Shown here piece by piece: positions 10,567-18,543 of a DNA stretch of 64,000 nucleotides. The notes beneath the pieces are model-generated. The model had not been told where the DNA came from and searched no databases. It saw only the letters and a program-made list of their open reading frames with translations. This stretch comes from Lujinxingia sediminis. Lineage in GTDB: Bacteria; Myxococcota_A; Bradymonadia; Bradymonadales; Bradymonadaceae. Location of the stretch: positions 124,001 through 188,000 of the forward strand of contig NZ_SADD01000005.1 in the NCBI RefSeq assembly GCF_004005565.1. The letters are read 5' to 3'. Positions within the stretch are counted from its first letter, which is position 1, and each line of letters opens with the position of its first letter. The position numbers and the translations under genes are program-made.

Positions 10567-10857
10567 ATGGCCAGCTGGAAAGACGATCTCGTCAACAACG
10601 CGCTTAAGGCATTGCAGAGCCCCACAGCGCAAAAGATCATGAATAACGAGAAGGTGCAAAAGGGCGTGAGCAAGGCCTTTCGCGCCTCCTTCGAGATTAA
10701 AAACGGCCTCGATGAGAAGCGTGACGAGTTCGCCAAACGCTTCAACCTGGCCACCCGCGACGATCTGCGTACGATGAAGCGCGAGCTCGACCGCCTCAAC
10801 CGTCAGGTCGACTCGCTTAAGCGCGCGCAAAAAAAGAACACCGATAACGAGGGCTGA
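10567..10857 (+). CDS. Small coiled-coil protein, phasin/UbiK-like C terminus
   Basis: A 96-residue cytosolic protein starting at ATG 10567 after a GGAGCGAGACC leader with a usable ribosome site. The N-terminal half is amphipathic helix; the C-terminal part (about 60-88) has the pattern ATRDDLRTMKRELDRLNRQV, a heptad helix like the one that ends phasins and UbiK/BMFP proteins. It is followed 20 bases later by the FMN-binding-like gene and probably shares its transcript. Family membership is uncertain: it could be a UbiK-like accessory factor, a granule-associated phasin-like protein or an unrelated trimeric coiled coil. Confidence 0.6.
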   Translation: MASWKDDLVNNALKALQSPTAQKIMNNEKVQKGVSKAFRASFEIKNGLDEKRDEFAKRFNLATRDDLRTMKRELDRLNRQVDSLKRAQKKNTDNEG

Positions 10858-10877
10858 ACCAGCCCCGGGTTGATGTG

Positions 10878-11501
10878 ATGGGATACCTCTCCACGATGAT
10901 GCGTCTGGTTGCTGGCACTGTGCTCGGCGGCGCGTTGCTGCTGGCCGAGCCTCCACCGGCGCAGGCCCACCTGGCGACCTTCGGAAGCTGGGAGATCACC
11001 CGGGGATACCTCCAGGAGATCTTTCCCGACGCCACCGACTTTTTGCGCCGACGCGACAGCTACACCGACGCGGAGGTCGCACAGATTGAGGCAGAGCTCG
11101 GCTTTGAACTCTACCCCGAAGATCGCAACCCGGAGTTCTACATCGCCGTCGATGAGTCTTCCGGAAAGCGTCGCTTTCTCGGTGTAGCGATCTTTATCGA
11201 CCCCCGCGTCGAGTCGCGCCTGCTGGAGGGCAATGTCGTGCGCATTGAGGTGGGTATCGGTGTCGATGCGCGCGGGCGAGTCAAGCGTGTGCGTCTCTTC
11301 GACTACCGAGGCTCCCGCGCGCTCACTCGCCCGGCCTTTCTGGATCAGCTGGTCGGTCTGAGCCTGGGCGACTCGTTTGAGGTCGGATCCGACAAGGCCA
11401 TCAAGCCCGTCGACGACGAGCCGGTGGAGAGTCAGCTTGTGGCCAATGCCGCACGCGAGGCGCTCTATCTTATGAAAGTTTCCCTGGGGCAGGGCGGCTG
11501 A
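10878..11501 (+). CDS. Exported FMN-binding-domain-like protein
   Basis: A 207-residue protein with an N-terminal signal peptide (hydrophobic stretch about 8-25, cleavage likely after AQA). The mature part resembles the periplasmic FMN-binding fold of NosR/RnfG-type proteins: EIFPDA near the start, a central IEVGIGVDARGRVKRVRLFDYRGS strand pair (split here: IEVGIGVD, RVKRVRLFDY), then a FLDQLVG helix. The usual threonine flavinylation motif (S/T-G-A-T/S) is not found where expected; the segment reads SDKAIKPVDDEP instead. So covalent FMN attachment is doubtful. A GTG three bases upstream is an alternative start. Moderate confidence in the fold, low in the function. Confidence 0.55.
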   Translation: MGYLSTMMRLVAGTVLGGALLLAEPPPAQAHLATFGSWEITRGYLQEIFPDATDFLRRRDSYTDAEVAQIEAELGFELYPEDRNPEFYIAVDESSGKRRFLGVAIFIDPRVESRLLEGNVVRIEVGIGVDARGRVKRVRLFDYRGSRALTRPAFLDQLVGLSLGDSFEVGSDKAIKPVDDEPVESQLVANAAREALYLMKVSLGQGG

Positions 11502-11566
11502 GTCGCCTGCGCTCCCCGCAGGTGCCAGGGCATGACCCGAGACTCCCCCATTTCGTAAGGACGCCT

Positions 11567-12367
11567 GTGACGCGCCCCCTGATTCTCGTCTCCAACGACG
11601 ACGGCATTGATGCCCCCGGCATCGCCATACTCGCCGATGCGATGCGCGCGCTCGGGGAGGTCTGGGTAGTGGCCCCGGCCACCGAGCAGAGCGCGGTGAG
11701 TGGGGCGATTAGCCTGCGCCAGCCACTGCGCATCGACGAGCGTGCGCCTCAGCAACTGGCCGTCAGCGGTACGCCTACCGACTGTGTCTATATCGCGCTC
11801 AACCATGCGTTGCCACGCAGGCCTGCATTATGTGTCAGCGGCATCAATCACGGGGCCAACCTGGGTGATGACGTCCTCTACAGCGGAACCGTGGCTGCCG
11901 CCATCGAGGCGACGCTCTCCGATGTGCCTTCCATTGCGTTTAGCCAGGCCGGTCGCGGCGGAATGAAGGCCGAGTTGCTCGCACGCTGGGTACAACGCAT
12001 CGCCGCCGCTGCCCTGCGAGAAGGCATGCCCCGCGCATCCTTTCTCAACGTGAACTTTCCCCCCGAGCTGAACGCCGCCTCCAGCGTACGTGTGAGCAAG
12101 CTGGGCCGACGCAACTACGGGCGTCAGGTCGTTGCCAAAGAAGATCCGCGTCACCTCCCCTATTTCTGGCTGGGTGGCTCCGAGCTGGGGTTTGATGATA
12201 TGCCCGGCAGCGATTGCAATGCGGTGGCCGAGGGACATATCAGCTTAAGCCCTGTCGACCTCGATCTGACCCATTACCGATTCCTCAACGAGCTGCGTCA
12301 GTGGGACGAGCTCCAACCTCACGCCGAGCCCCGGCCCGAAGACTCCCCTGGAGATAGTGATGTCTGA
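11567..12367 (+). CDS. surE: 5'/3'-nucleotidase SurE
   Basis: A 266-residue metal-dependent nucleotidase that removes phosphate from nucleoside monophosphates. The N terminus shows the SurE signature ILVSNDDGIDAPGI with the metal-binding Asp pair. GTPTDCV and SGINHGANLGDDVLYSGTV follow, all standard SurE motifs. The start is the GTG at 11567, six bases after a TAAGGA ribosome site; earlier in-frame codons lack one. The stop overlaps the apt start by 8 bases, so the two are translationally coupled. Pairing with apt suggests a joint role in nucleotide turnover and purine salvage (inference). Confidence 0.95.
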   Translation: MTRPLILVSNDDGIDAPGIAILADAMRALGEVWVVAPATEQSAVSGAISLRQPLRIDERAPQQLAVSGTPTDCVYIALNHALPRRPALCVSGINHGANLGDDVLYSGTVAAAIEATLSDVPSIAFSQAGRGGMKAELLARWVQRIAAAALREGMPRASFLNVNFPPELNAASSVRVSKLGRRNYGRQVVAKEDPRHLPYFWLGGSELGFDDMPGSDCNAVAEGHISLSPVDLDLTHYRFLNELRQWDELQPHAEPRPEDSPGDSDV

Positions 12368-12887
12368 TCTCGCCAGCAAAGTTAGCAGCACACTGCGCGA
12401 TGTGCCCGACTTCCCCAAAGAGGGAATCATCTTTAAAGACATCACCCCGGTCCTGGCCGACGGCATGCTCTTTCGAGAAATCATCGAGGCCTGGCGGCAG
12501 CGTTACGCGTCCCAGAACATCAGTGCCATTGTCGGCATTGAGAGCCGCGGCTTTATCTTCGGAGCAGCCCTGGCTCATGCCCTTGGCGTGGGGCTGACCC
12601 TGGTGCGTAAGCCCGGGAAACTTCCCTACAGCCGCATCGGCGTCGACTACACCCTGGAGTACGGCACGGACCGGGTGGAGATGCACACCGATGCGCTGGC
12701 ACCGGGTGAGCGCGTGGTGGTGGTCGATGATTTGTTGGCCACCGGAGGCACCTGTGGTGCCACCGTCGCCCTGGTGCAGCAGCTGGGCGGGGTGGTCGTC
12801 GAGTGCGCCTTCCTGGTGGAGCTGGGCTTTCTGGAAGGCGCGAAGCGCCTTCATGGTGTGCCTCATCACGCGCTGACCGTCTTCTGA
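12360..12887 (+). CDS. apt: Adenine phosphoribosyltransferase
   Basis: A 175-residue purine salvage enzyme that makes AMP from adenine and PRPP. The PRPP-binding motif VVVVDDLLATGGT is intact, and the N terminus PDFPKEGIIFKDITP and the GIESRGFIFG segment are typical of Apt. Its ATG at 12360 lies inside the end of surE, preceded by a GGAGA site. Length matches the family (170-185 residues). A strong intrinsic terminator follows 50 bases after the stop. Confidence 0.96.
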   Translation: MSDLASKVSSTLRDVPDFPKEGIIFKDITPVLADGMLFREIIEAWRQRYASQNISAIVGIESRGFIFGAALAHALGVGLTLVRKPGKLPYSRIGVDYTLEYGTDRVEMHTDALAPGERVVVVDDLLATGGTCGATVALVQQLGGVVVECAFLVELGFLEGAKRLHGVPHHALTVF

Positions 12888-12937
12888 TCGATGCGTCCGG
12901 AAGGGCTCGACGCAGAGCCGCCCGCAGGAGCTTCATG

Positions 12938-12968
12938 GCCCGCCTTGCAATCGCAGGGCGGGCTTTTT
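12938..12968 (+). terminator. Intrinsic terminator after surE-apt
   Basis: GCCCGCC pairs with GGCGGGC around a 12-base loop, followed directly by TTTTT. It ends the plus-strand surE-apt transcript and separates it from the exported protein gene at 13099. Confidence 0.85.
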
Positions 12969-13098
12969 CAGGAACTCCGTTCGTTCCTATTGTAAAGGGT
13001 TGTATCAAGGGGCAAAAGTGCCCGTACGTTCTCGATAACAGAGAAGATGGTTGCCCGGTGGTCGGGCGGTGAAAGTCGATCTGTGGTCGGGAGGAGCA

Positions 13099-14565
13099 AT
13101 GCGATCCGATGTGAAGTGGGGTGTAGGGGCAGGCGTGATGGCGGTGACACAACTTCTGGTGAGCCTGGCATGGGCGCAGCCCCTGATCTGGGAGCCCGCC
13201 CCCGATGGGCCGGCACGGGTCGCGGTGCTTCCGATCGATTCGTACGATGAAGATGTCGCGGCGGCAGCGACGGCAGCCGAATTGCTGAGTGACTGGTCTT
13301 CTGTCCAGGTTGTTGAGGTAAGAGGGGGGCTGGCGCCGATGTCACCGCAGCGCCAGGAGGAGCTCGTCACGTGGGCCCGAGAGGCCGAGCAGGCCTACTT
13401 TTATGAAGGAGCACCGGCCGCAGCAGCGCTTCTGGATGGCGCGGTGCAGCGGCTGCTCGACACGCCGGAAGAGTGGGGCGGAGACCCGCCGGCGGCCAGC
13501 GCGGTACATGACGCGGGGCTCTATATGGTGCGGGCGCTGCTGGACATGGGGGAGGATGAGCGTGCCTCCGCGCTTGTGGATCGCCTGGCTTCTCTCTTCG
13601 TCGCGCGTTCGGTGTTGGGACGGCGCTGGCCCCCGGAAGTCGCCGAACAATGGCAACAGGCACGCCAGAACCTCGCTCACTATGAGACGACGCTTACGGT
13701 GCGCGCGCAGGATGGGTGGGACTGCCCGATCGTCATCTACGGGCAGGAAGTGCATGTGGACCGCCTGCGCGTCAAACCGGGCCAGCGCTACATACTGGCA
13801 TCGTTGTGCGAGGGGGAATCGCGCATCGATGAGGCCGCGTGGAGTGTCGGAGGGCTTACCCCGGGGGAGAACCTCGTGGGCTACTGGCCCTCCATCGTTC
13901 CGGGACGCAGGGTGGACGGAGACGAGCTGCATGCGATGGCCATGACGCTCGGCGTCGATGACATTGTGATGATCGGGTCGGGGGACTACTGCGACGCCAC
14001 ACAATCCATCAAAGAAGGGCAGGCCTGTATCTCGAGCAGTCGGGTTGGAGACGAGGAGCATGCGGAGCTCATCGACCTCAGTGATCCGTTAGCCGCGCAT
14101 CGCTCCCTGGGGGCGGTGCTTCCCCGGCTCTACGAGCGAGCAGGCGCGCCGGGCAGGCCGAAGACGCTTGCGGCGGCGCCCACGCCTCCCTCCCGAAGTC
14201 CGGTGGTCTGGGCAGCTCCCACCACCCTGATGGTGGCAGGCGGCGCGTGGCTGGGATACGCCCTGGCGTCGCAACATCGCTACGATTGCTCGGCGCAGAC
14301 CGGGGGAGAGTCCTGGCTAAGCTGTGAGTCGACCCAGGCGATGACATTCACGAGCGACGAGGCGCGCCAGTCACAGGCCCGTTCGATACATCTGCACCGT
14401 CTGGGCGCGAGCATCACATTGGGGCTGGGAGCAGCGATTCTGGGAGCTTTGATCCTCGACCGGGTCGGGGCTGACGAGCCCGCAAGGATACCGTCGACCG
14501 CGCCGGGCTTCGATGTCAGCCTCTCCTCGACGGGAGCGACCCTGAGCTGGGAAGGACAGTTCTAG
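13099..14565 (+). CDS. Exported protein with two C-terminal membrane segments, unknown function
   Basis: A 488-residue protein starting at ATG 13099 behind a strong GGGAGGAG site. It has a signal peptide (about 1-30, AWAQ cleavage) and a mature region beginning with RVAVLPID. The helical middle part resembles tetratricopeptide-type packing. Two hydrophobic segments near 367-392 and 432-457 are separated by a Cys-containing loop. I do not recognise a catalytic motif. The layout (exported N-terminal domain, late TM pair) resembles many unnamed PEGA/TPR-type proteins of Myxococcota-like bacteria. It has its own gap and a separate promoter region after the apt terminator, and it converges on the SURF1 gene. 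Confidence 0.6.
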   Translation: MRSDVKWGVGAGVMAVTQLLVSLAWAQPLIWEPAPDGPARVAVLPIDSYDEDVAAAATAAELLSDWSSVQVVEVRGGLAPMSPQRQEELVTWAREAEQAYFYEGAPAAAALLDGAVQRLLDTPEEWGGDPPAASAVHDAGLYMVRALLDMGEDERASALVDRLASLFVARSVLGRRWPPEVAEQWQQARQNLAHYETTLTVRAQDGWDCPIVIYGQEVHVDRLRVKPGQRYILASLCEGESRIDEAAWSVGGLTPGENLVGYWPSIVPGRRVDGDELHAMAMTLGVDDIVMIGSGDYCDATQSIKEGQACISSSRVGDEEHAELIDLSDPLAAHRSLGAVLPRLYERAGAPGRPKTLAAAPTPPSRSPVVWAAPTTLMVAGGAWLGYALASQHRYDCSAQTGGESWLSCESTQAMTFTSDEARQSQARSIHLHRLGASITLGLGAAILGALILDRVGADEPARIPSTAPGFDVSLSSTGATLSWEGQF

Positions 14566-14618
14566 CGCGAGGCGTGTTGAGGAGGGTTAAACGCGGGTCA
14601 CGCGTCGGAGTGATCCGT

Positions 14619-15419
14619 TCAGGACCTGGTTTCAATCCGGCCGTCTTCGCGTGGTGCCATCGGACTCGCCCTGAGCAGTCCAAACCCTGCGGCAAGGTAA
14701 ATCGCGATCAGGGCGACCGCCAGGCTGTACCAGGTAAGCGCGTAACCAAAGTGTTTCTCTGCGCTGAGGTAGGGTTCAGTGATGTGCGCGTAGCTGGCGA
14801 ACGGGTATGGGGCGCCGGAGTGCTCCTCAGCCAGAGTAACAATGACCGCGCGCGTGGGAGTCGGCGCGTCAATAGCGCGGCGCATACCTTCCGTGTCGTA
14901 GGAGTCCCACAGGATGATCGAGCCCTCACGTTCACCGCTCTCAACCGCCTGCCGCGTCGCATCATCGGCCACCACACGGTCGAGGAAGTGGACCAGCCCG
15001 TGAAGGGTTTCTTCTTCGCTGCTGGCGATGATCGAAGATGCAATGGTTTCGCCCTCTTCATACGGAACCCACCCGCGGTTCACCAGCACGGCGTCTCCGC
15101 TCTGCAGTATCAGCGGGCTGACAAGCCAGTAGCCGGGTTTACCCTCGAACACCCGGTGCTTGATCAGAAACGCCGGCTCCGGTGCAAACACACCCTGGAG
15201 CGTCACCGGGTGAAAATCCAACTCGCCGCTGTTGAGGCCGTCCAGAGATGTGATGTGATGCGGCTCGGCGTCGGCCAACGCGTCGCGTTGAGTCTCGGCC
15301 GCTGACTTCTCCTGGTAACGGATGCTCTGCCAGGTTCCGAGCCATAGCAGGAGTGCCAGCCCCAAAAGGGCGAAGAGCGTGGCGACGACCCCCGGAGCTT
15401 TAAATCGACGGGATGACAT
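14619..15419 (-). CDS. SURF1 family cytochrome oxidase assembly protein
   Basis: A 266-residue inner-membrane protein with one TM at each end (about 12-30 and 230-250) and a periplasmic domain between, as in SURF1/Shy1. Visible family marks are the GTWQ segment after TM1, VLVNRGWVPY in the middle and YALTWYSLA in the last TM. SURF1 helps load heme a into oxidase subunit I. Its ATG overlaps the stop of the upstream small gene (TGATG), and it is the last gene of the ctaB-ctaG-small gene-SURF1 run, in keeping with the cox genes upstream. Confidence 0.9.
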   Translation of the reverse strand: MSSRRFKAPGVVATLFALLGLALLLWLGTWQSIRYQEKSAAETQRDALADAEPHHITSLDGLNSGELDFHPVTLQGVFAPEPAFLIKHRVFEGKPGYWLVSPLILQSGDAVLVNRGWVPYEEGETIASSIIASSEEETLHGLVHFLDRVVADDATRQAVESGEREGSIILWDSYDTEGMRRAIDAPTPTRAVIVTLAEEHSGAPYPFASYAHITEPYLSAEKHFGYALTWYSLAVALIAIYLAAGFGLLRASPMAPREDGRIETRS

Positions 15420-15589
15420 CAGGGTCCAAAGAGCTGATGGCGAGTGCCCACAAGAATCATGGTCAGAACTAGCATCGTGATGATGATCGCGGTGAGTCGG
15501 TTGCGACGACGCGTTGCCTCATCGACCTGAAATGCGCCGGGGCGAGGAAGGGGAGAGTCCGAAGAATCTACGGGGTGCTCATCGCTCAT
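15419..15589 (-). CDS. 56-residue single-pass membrane protein between ctaG and SURF1
   Basis: A small gene read from ATG 15589 to TGA 15419-15421. The protein begins MSDEHPVDSSDSPLPRPG, has a basic TRRRNR stretch and one TM helix (about 33-49) and ends RHQLFGP. Its start overlaps the ctaG stop and its stop overlaps the SURF1 start, both as TGATG, so translation of all three is coupled. By position and topology it resembles the small CoxF-type proteins found among cta/cox assembly genes, but I see no decisive sequence motif. It is probably a small accessory subunit or oxidase assembly factor. Confidence 0.7.
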   Translation of the reverse strand: MSDEHPVDSSDSPLPRPGAFQVDEATRRRNRLTAIIITMLVLTMILVGTRHQLFGP

Positions 15590-16176
15590 CAATACTCTCG
15601 ACTCGCGCGGGTCATCGAGCTGTCTGCGCTGAAGAAGGTATACGCCAGCGTCACCTCGGTGACGTGCTCGGGCAACTCCGGGTCAAACCAGAAGAGGAGC
15701 GGCATGTCGTATTTCGACTCGCCATCGATGGTCTGCTCGACGAAGCAGAAGCACTCGATCTTCTTGAAGTAGGGTGCCGCCTCGGGGGGATTGATGTCGT
15801 AGACGGCCTTTCCTTTGATCGGGAAGGGGGCCTCATTGAAGGCAGTAAAGCTGACAAGGCGCTTTTCGCCGGGATGCACCGTGACGTGCTTCTCGCCAAC
15901 GTCAAAGGACCAGGGCAGTTGGCGTTCGACGTTGGTGGCAAAGCGAACCCGGACCTGACGGCTCTCATCGACAACGACGCCCTCGTAGGAATCTGCCTCA
16001 CCGTTGAAGTAGGCCGACCCACCCGGGTCAGTCTGCGCACAGACCCAGCGATAGAGCGGGATCGAGGCAAAGCCGAGAAGAAACATTCCGACGATGACGC
16101 CGATAAACCATTTGCCGAGTCTGGCGTTTCGTTCGGCCATCTCCGCGGTAGCAACGTTATGCGGTGAACTCGCCAT
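15589..16176 (-). CDS. ctaG: Cytochrome c oxidase assembly protein CtaG/Cox11
   Basis: A 195-residue Cox11-type copper chaperone that delivers copper to the CuB site of oxidase subunit I. It has one N-terminal TM (about 22-42) and a periplasmic immunoglobulin-like domain. The diagnostic copper-binding motif ECFCFVEQ is intact, and MPLLFWFDPELP near the C terminus is also typical. It lies 16 bases after ctaB and overlaps the small downstream gene. Confidence 0.95.
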   Translation of the reverse strand: MASSPHNVATAEMAERNARLGKWFIGVIVGMFLLGFASIPLYRWVCAQTDPGGSAYFNGEADSYEGVVVDESRQVRVRFATNVERQLPWSFDVGEKHVTVHPGEKRLVSFTAFNEAPFPIKGKAVYDINPPEAAPYFKKIECFCFVEQTIDGESKYDMPLLFWFDPELPEHVTEVTLAYTFFSADSSMTRASREY

Positions 16177-16192
16177 ACGAGGCGCTCCGGGC

Positions 16193-17218
16193 TCAGGGGG
16201 TCGAGGTCAGTACGGGGGCTGACGCCGCGTTATGCAGGCGTCGAATCTCATCGATATCCTGCTCCGCGCGGATACGATCGGCATCGCGCTCGATCGCCGC
16301 CAGGTAATGACGCTCGGTGAAGTAGTGGGTCTGCAGGCTGTCGAAGGACATCGCCGCGAAAAGCAGTCCCAGGTAGATGATGGAGAACGCGAAGGTGCGT
16401 TTGGCCCAGTAATCCGAGGTATCAAACGCAGCGCGAATGCAGCAGTAGGTGAACCCGGCGCCAAGCACCACGGCGGCAACCAGGTAAATCAGCCCGAGAT
16501 CTCCGGTCAGGCTCAAAGCCAGCGAAGTACCCAGGAGAAGCAGCATGTAGACGAGCATCTGCAACTTGGTGGTGTGATGGCCCCGCACATTGGGCATCAT
16601 CGGCACATTGGCTTTGCCGTATTCGACGTCTTTGTAGAGCGCCAGCGCCCAGAAGTGGGGCGGGGTCCAGAAGAAGACAATCGCGAAGATAAGCCAGGCC
16701 GTTACGCTCAATTCACCGGTAACCGCTGCCCAGCCGATCAGCGCGGGGAAGGCGCCTGCGGCTCCACCGATGACGATGTTCTGCGGCGTGCTACGCTTGA
16801 GCCACATCGTGTAGATGACTGCATAATAAGCGTGGCCGGCGATCCCCATGAGCGCAGCGAGCGGGTTGACCAGGAAGGTCAGAATCAAGACCGCGCTCAA
16901 CCCTAAGGCACCCGAGAAGATCAGCGCATGCACCGGTTTGATGCTTCCCACCACCAGGGGGCGGTGGGCGGTGCGTCCCATCAGGCCATCGATGTCCTGG
17001 TCCCAGACCATGTTGATGGTGTTGGCGCTACCGCAAATCATAACGGTACCCACCGTGGCCCAGATCGCAGTCCACACATCGGGGACGCCGCCTGCGGCGA
17101 CAAGCATCGTGCAGAACTGGGTGATCACCAGCAGGCGAAGAATGCCCGGCTTGGTCAGCTGCGCAAACTCGCGCGCCAGAAATAGAAAACGTTGAACGCC
17201 TTGCATCGCCAGACTCAT
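16193..17218 (-). CDS. ctaB: Protoheme IX farnesyltransferase (heme O synthase)
   Basis: A 341-residue polytopic UbiA-family prenyltransferase that converts heme B to heme O for the A-type oxidase. The prenyl-diphosphate site NMVWDQDID followed by GLMGRTAHRPL is the CtaB signature. About nine TM helices are seen, with a soluble C-terminal tail rich in Glu/Arg that is somewhat long for the family. It follows the coxD terminator-like hairpin, so it may be partly uncoupled from cox expression. A heme A synthase (CtaA) gene is not in the window. Confidence 0.95.
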   Translation of the reverse strand: MSLAMQGVQRFLFLAREFAQLTKPGILRLLVITQFCTMLVAAGGVPDVWTAIWATVGTVMICGSANTINMVWDQDIDGLMGRTAHRPLVVGSIKPVHALIFSGALGLSAVLILTFLVNPLAALMGIAGHAYYAVIYTMWLKRSTPQNIVIGGAAGAFPALIGWAAVTGELSVTAWLIFAIVFFWTPPHFWALALYKDVEYGKANVPMMPNVRGHHTTKLQMLVYMLLLLGTSLALSLTGDLGLIYLVAAVVLGAGFTYCCIRAAFDTSDYWAKRTFAFSIIYLGLLFAAMSFDSLQTHYFTERHYLAAIERDADRIRAEQDIDEIRRLHNAASAPVLTSTP

Positions 17219-17337
17219 CGAAGGGGGTGGTGCGGGAGGGGCCAGGGCTCATATGCCAGAGCCCGGAGCGCCGCAAACTAATCATGAGCGGCACACACTT
17301 TCAAGCCAAGAGGGCAAATTGTCGCGACTTCCATCCC

Positions 17338-17378
17338 GAAAACAAATACCCCGTCACCCTGTTAAGGGTGGCGGGGTA
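17338..17378 (-). terminator. Terminator-like hairpin between coxD and ctaB
   Basis: TACCCCGCCACCC and GGGTGACGGGGTA (minus-strand sense) form a 13-pair stem with one G-T type mismatch around a 6-base loop at 17347-17378. A T-rich TTTGTTTTC run follows on the minus strand at 17346-17338. It probably ends or attenuates the act-cox transcript before the assembly genes. Confidence 0.75.
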
Positions 17379-17422
17379 CGGAATGTTCGGGGCTCGCTAA
17401 GCGAGGACGTCGTCCTCTTCGC

Positions 17423-17761
17423 TCAGCCTCCGTTCCACGGGAAGATGCCAATGGTCAGGAAGAGCGAGAACATAAAGGGCGCGCAGGCGATCAGAATGAT
17501 CGAGGGGCGCTCGGCGATCAGGTGCATGTAGTACCAGGCGACCATCCAAGTTTTTACCAGCGCCAGGCCGATAAGGGAGATCACTACAAAGGGACGCGAG
17601 AACTGAAAGCTCAGGCCGATGATCTCCGGCTCAGGGATCACCACCTCAACCAGCGTCAGGATGAGCAGCGCCAGCCAAACCCACATGTACTGGCTGTAGA
17701 GGAAGTCAAATCCCCAGCCCCAGCCCTCGTTCGGATCACTCGTTGCGTCGTGAGAAGCCAT
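17423..17761 (-). CDS. coxD: Cytochrome c oxidase subunit IV (prokaryotic COX4 type)
   Basis: A 112-residue protein with three TM helices (about 28-46, 55-77 and 83-107). It contains LALVKTWMVAWYYMHL, the typical K-x-x-x-V-x-x-x-F/Y-M-H-L pattern of CyoD/COX4_pro subunits. It is the small accessory subunit of the oxidase, encoded 51 bases after coxC as the last structural gene of the cox set. Confidence 0.88.
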   Translation of the reverse strand: MASHDATSDPNEGWGWGFDFLYSQYMWVWLALLILTLVEVVIPEPEIIGLSFQFSRPFVVISLIGLALVKTWMVAWYYMHLIAERPSIILIACAPFMFSLFLTIGIFPWNGG

Positions 17762-17812
17762 GTCAAAGTCCTGTGAAAGCGTTGATTCGTATCACAAGGC
17801 GCCGGGGCACCT

Positions 17813-18454
17813 TTAAATCAGGTAGACGAAGGTGAAGACCAGAATCCACACCAGGTCAACGAAGTGCCAGTAGAGCCCGGCGATCTCAACAACAGAGGTG
17901 TCGTCTTTGGTGATCTTTCCGCTGCGAAGACCCAGGTAGATGATCACGTTGTAGATCACACCGACCGAGACGTGCAGGCCGTGGAAGCCGGTCAGGATGA
18001 AGAAGGTCGCCGCGAAGTTCACGCTGTAGGCGGCCTCGTAGCCCTCATCGAAGAGGTAGGGCCACATATCCATGATCAGGTGGGTCCACTCAAAGCCCTG
18101 GATGCCCAGGAAGATAAGCCCGCCGACGATCGTGAAGAGCATCCACTTCCGGGCACGCTCCATGTTGCCACGCATCTGCTCGGCGAGGACGTGGACCATC
18201 GAGACGCTGGAGCAAATCAGGATGAAGGTGTTGAGCGCGGTGAGCTGGATGCCTGTGAATCCGAACGCTTCGATAGGAAGCGGCCAGTCACTGCCCGGAG
18301 TCCAGCGCAGGCGGGCGTAGCCGGCCAGCAGGCCGGCAAAGGTCATGGCGTCCATGACCAGAAATGCCCACATGCCCAGCTTGCCGTTGGTTACACCCAA
18401 CGACTCTTCACCGACCATGGAGTCTGCCGCAAGGGAGGCGTTTTGTGATGCCAT
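17813..18454 (-). CDS. coxC: Cytochrome c oxidase subunit III
   Basis: A 213-residue membrane protein with five to six TM helices. The segments GMWAFLVMDAMTFAGLL, TGFHGLHVSVGVIY and the C-terminal GLYWHFVDLVWILVF are standard for heme-copper oxidase subunit III. The length indicates the short bacterial form, as in caa3 and bo3 oxidases. It lies 89 bases after coxA, with a GC hairpin in the gap. Confidence 0.95.
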   Translation of the reverse strand: MASQNASLAADSMVGEESLGVTNGKLGMWAFLVMDAMTFAGLLAGYARLRWTPGSDWPLPIEAFGFTGIQLTALNTFILICSSVSMVHVLAEQMRGNMERARKWMLFTIVGGLIFLGIQGFEWTHLIMDMWPYLFDEGYEAAYSVNFAATFFILTGFHGLHVSVGVIYNVIIYLGLRSGKITKDDTSVVEIAGLYWHFVDLVWILVFTFVYLI

Positions 18455-18505
18455 TTCAAGGACCTCTTAAGTCAATAGCTTAAATCAGGTGAGACCGAGG
18501 TGAGA

Positions 18506-18529
18506 GGCGCCGCGCGGTTGAGCGGCGCC
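18506..18529 (-). other. Intercistronic stem-loop between coxA and coxC
   Basis: GGCGCCGC and GCGGCGCC form a perfect 8-pair stem around an 8-base loop. No U-run follows on the minus strand, so it looks more like an mRNA stability or processing hairpin than a terminator. Confidence 0.55.
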
Positions 18530-18543
18530 ACCCCCTGCGAAGA

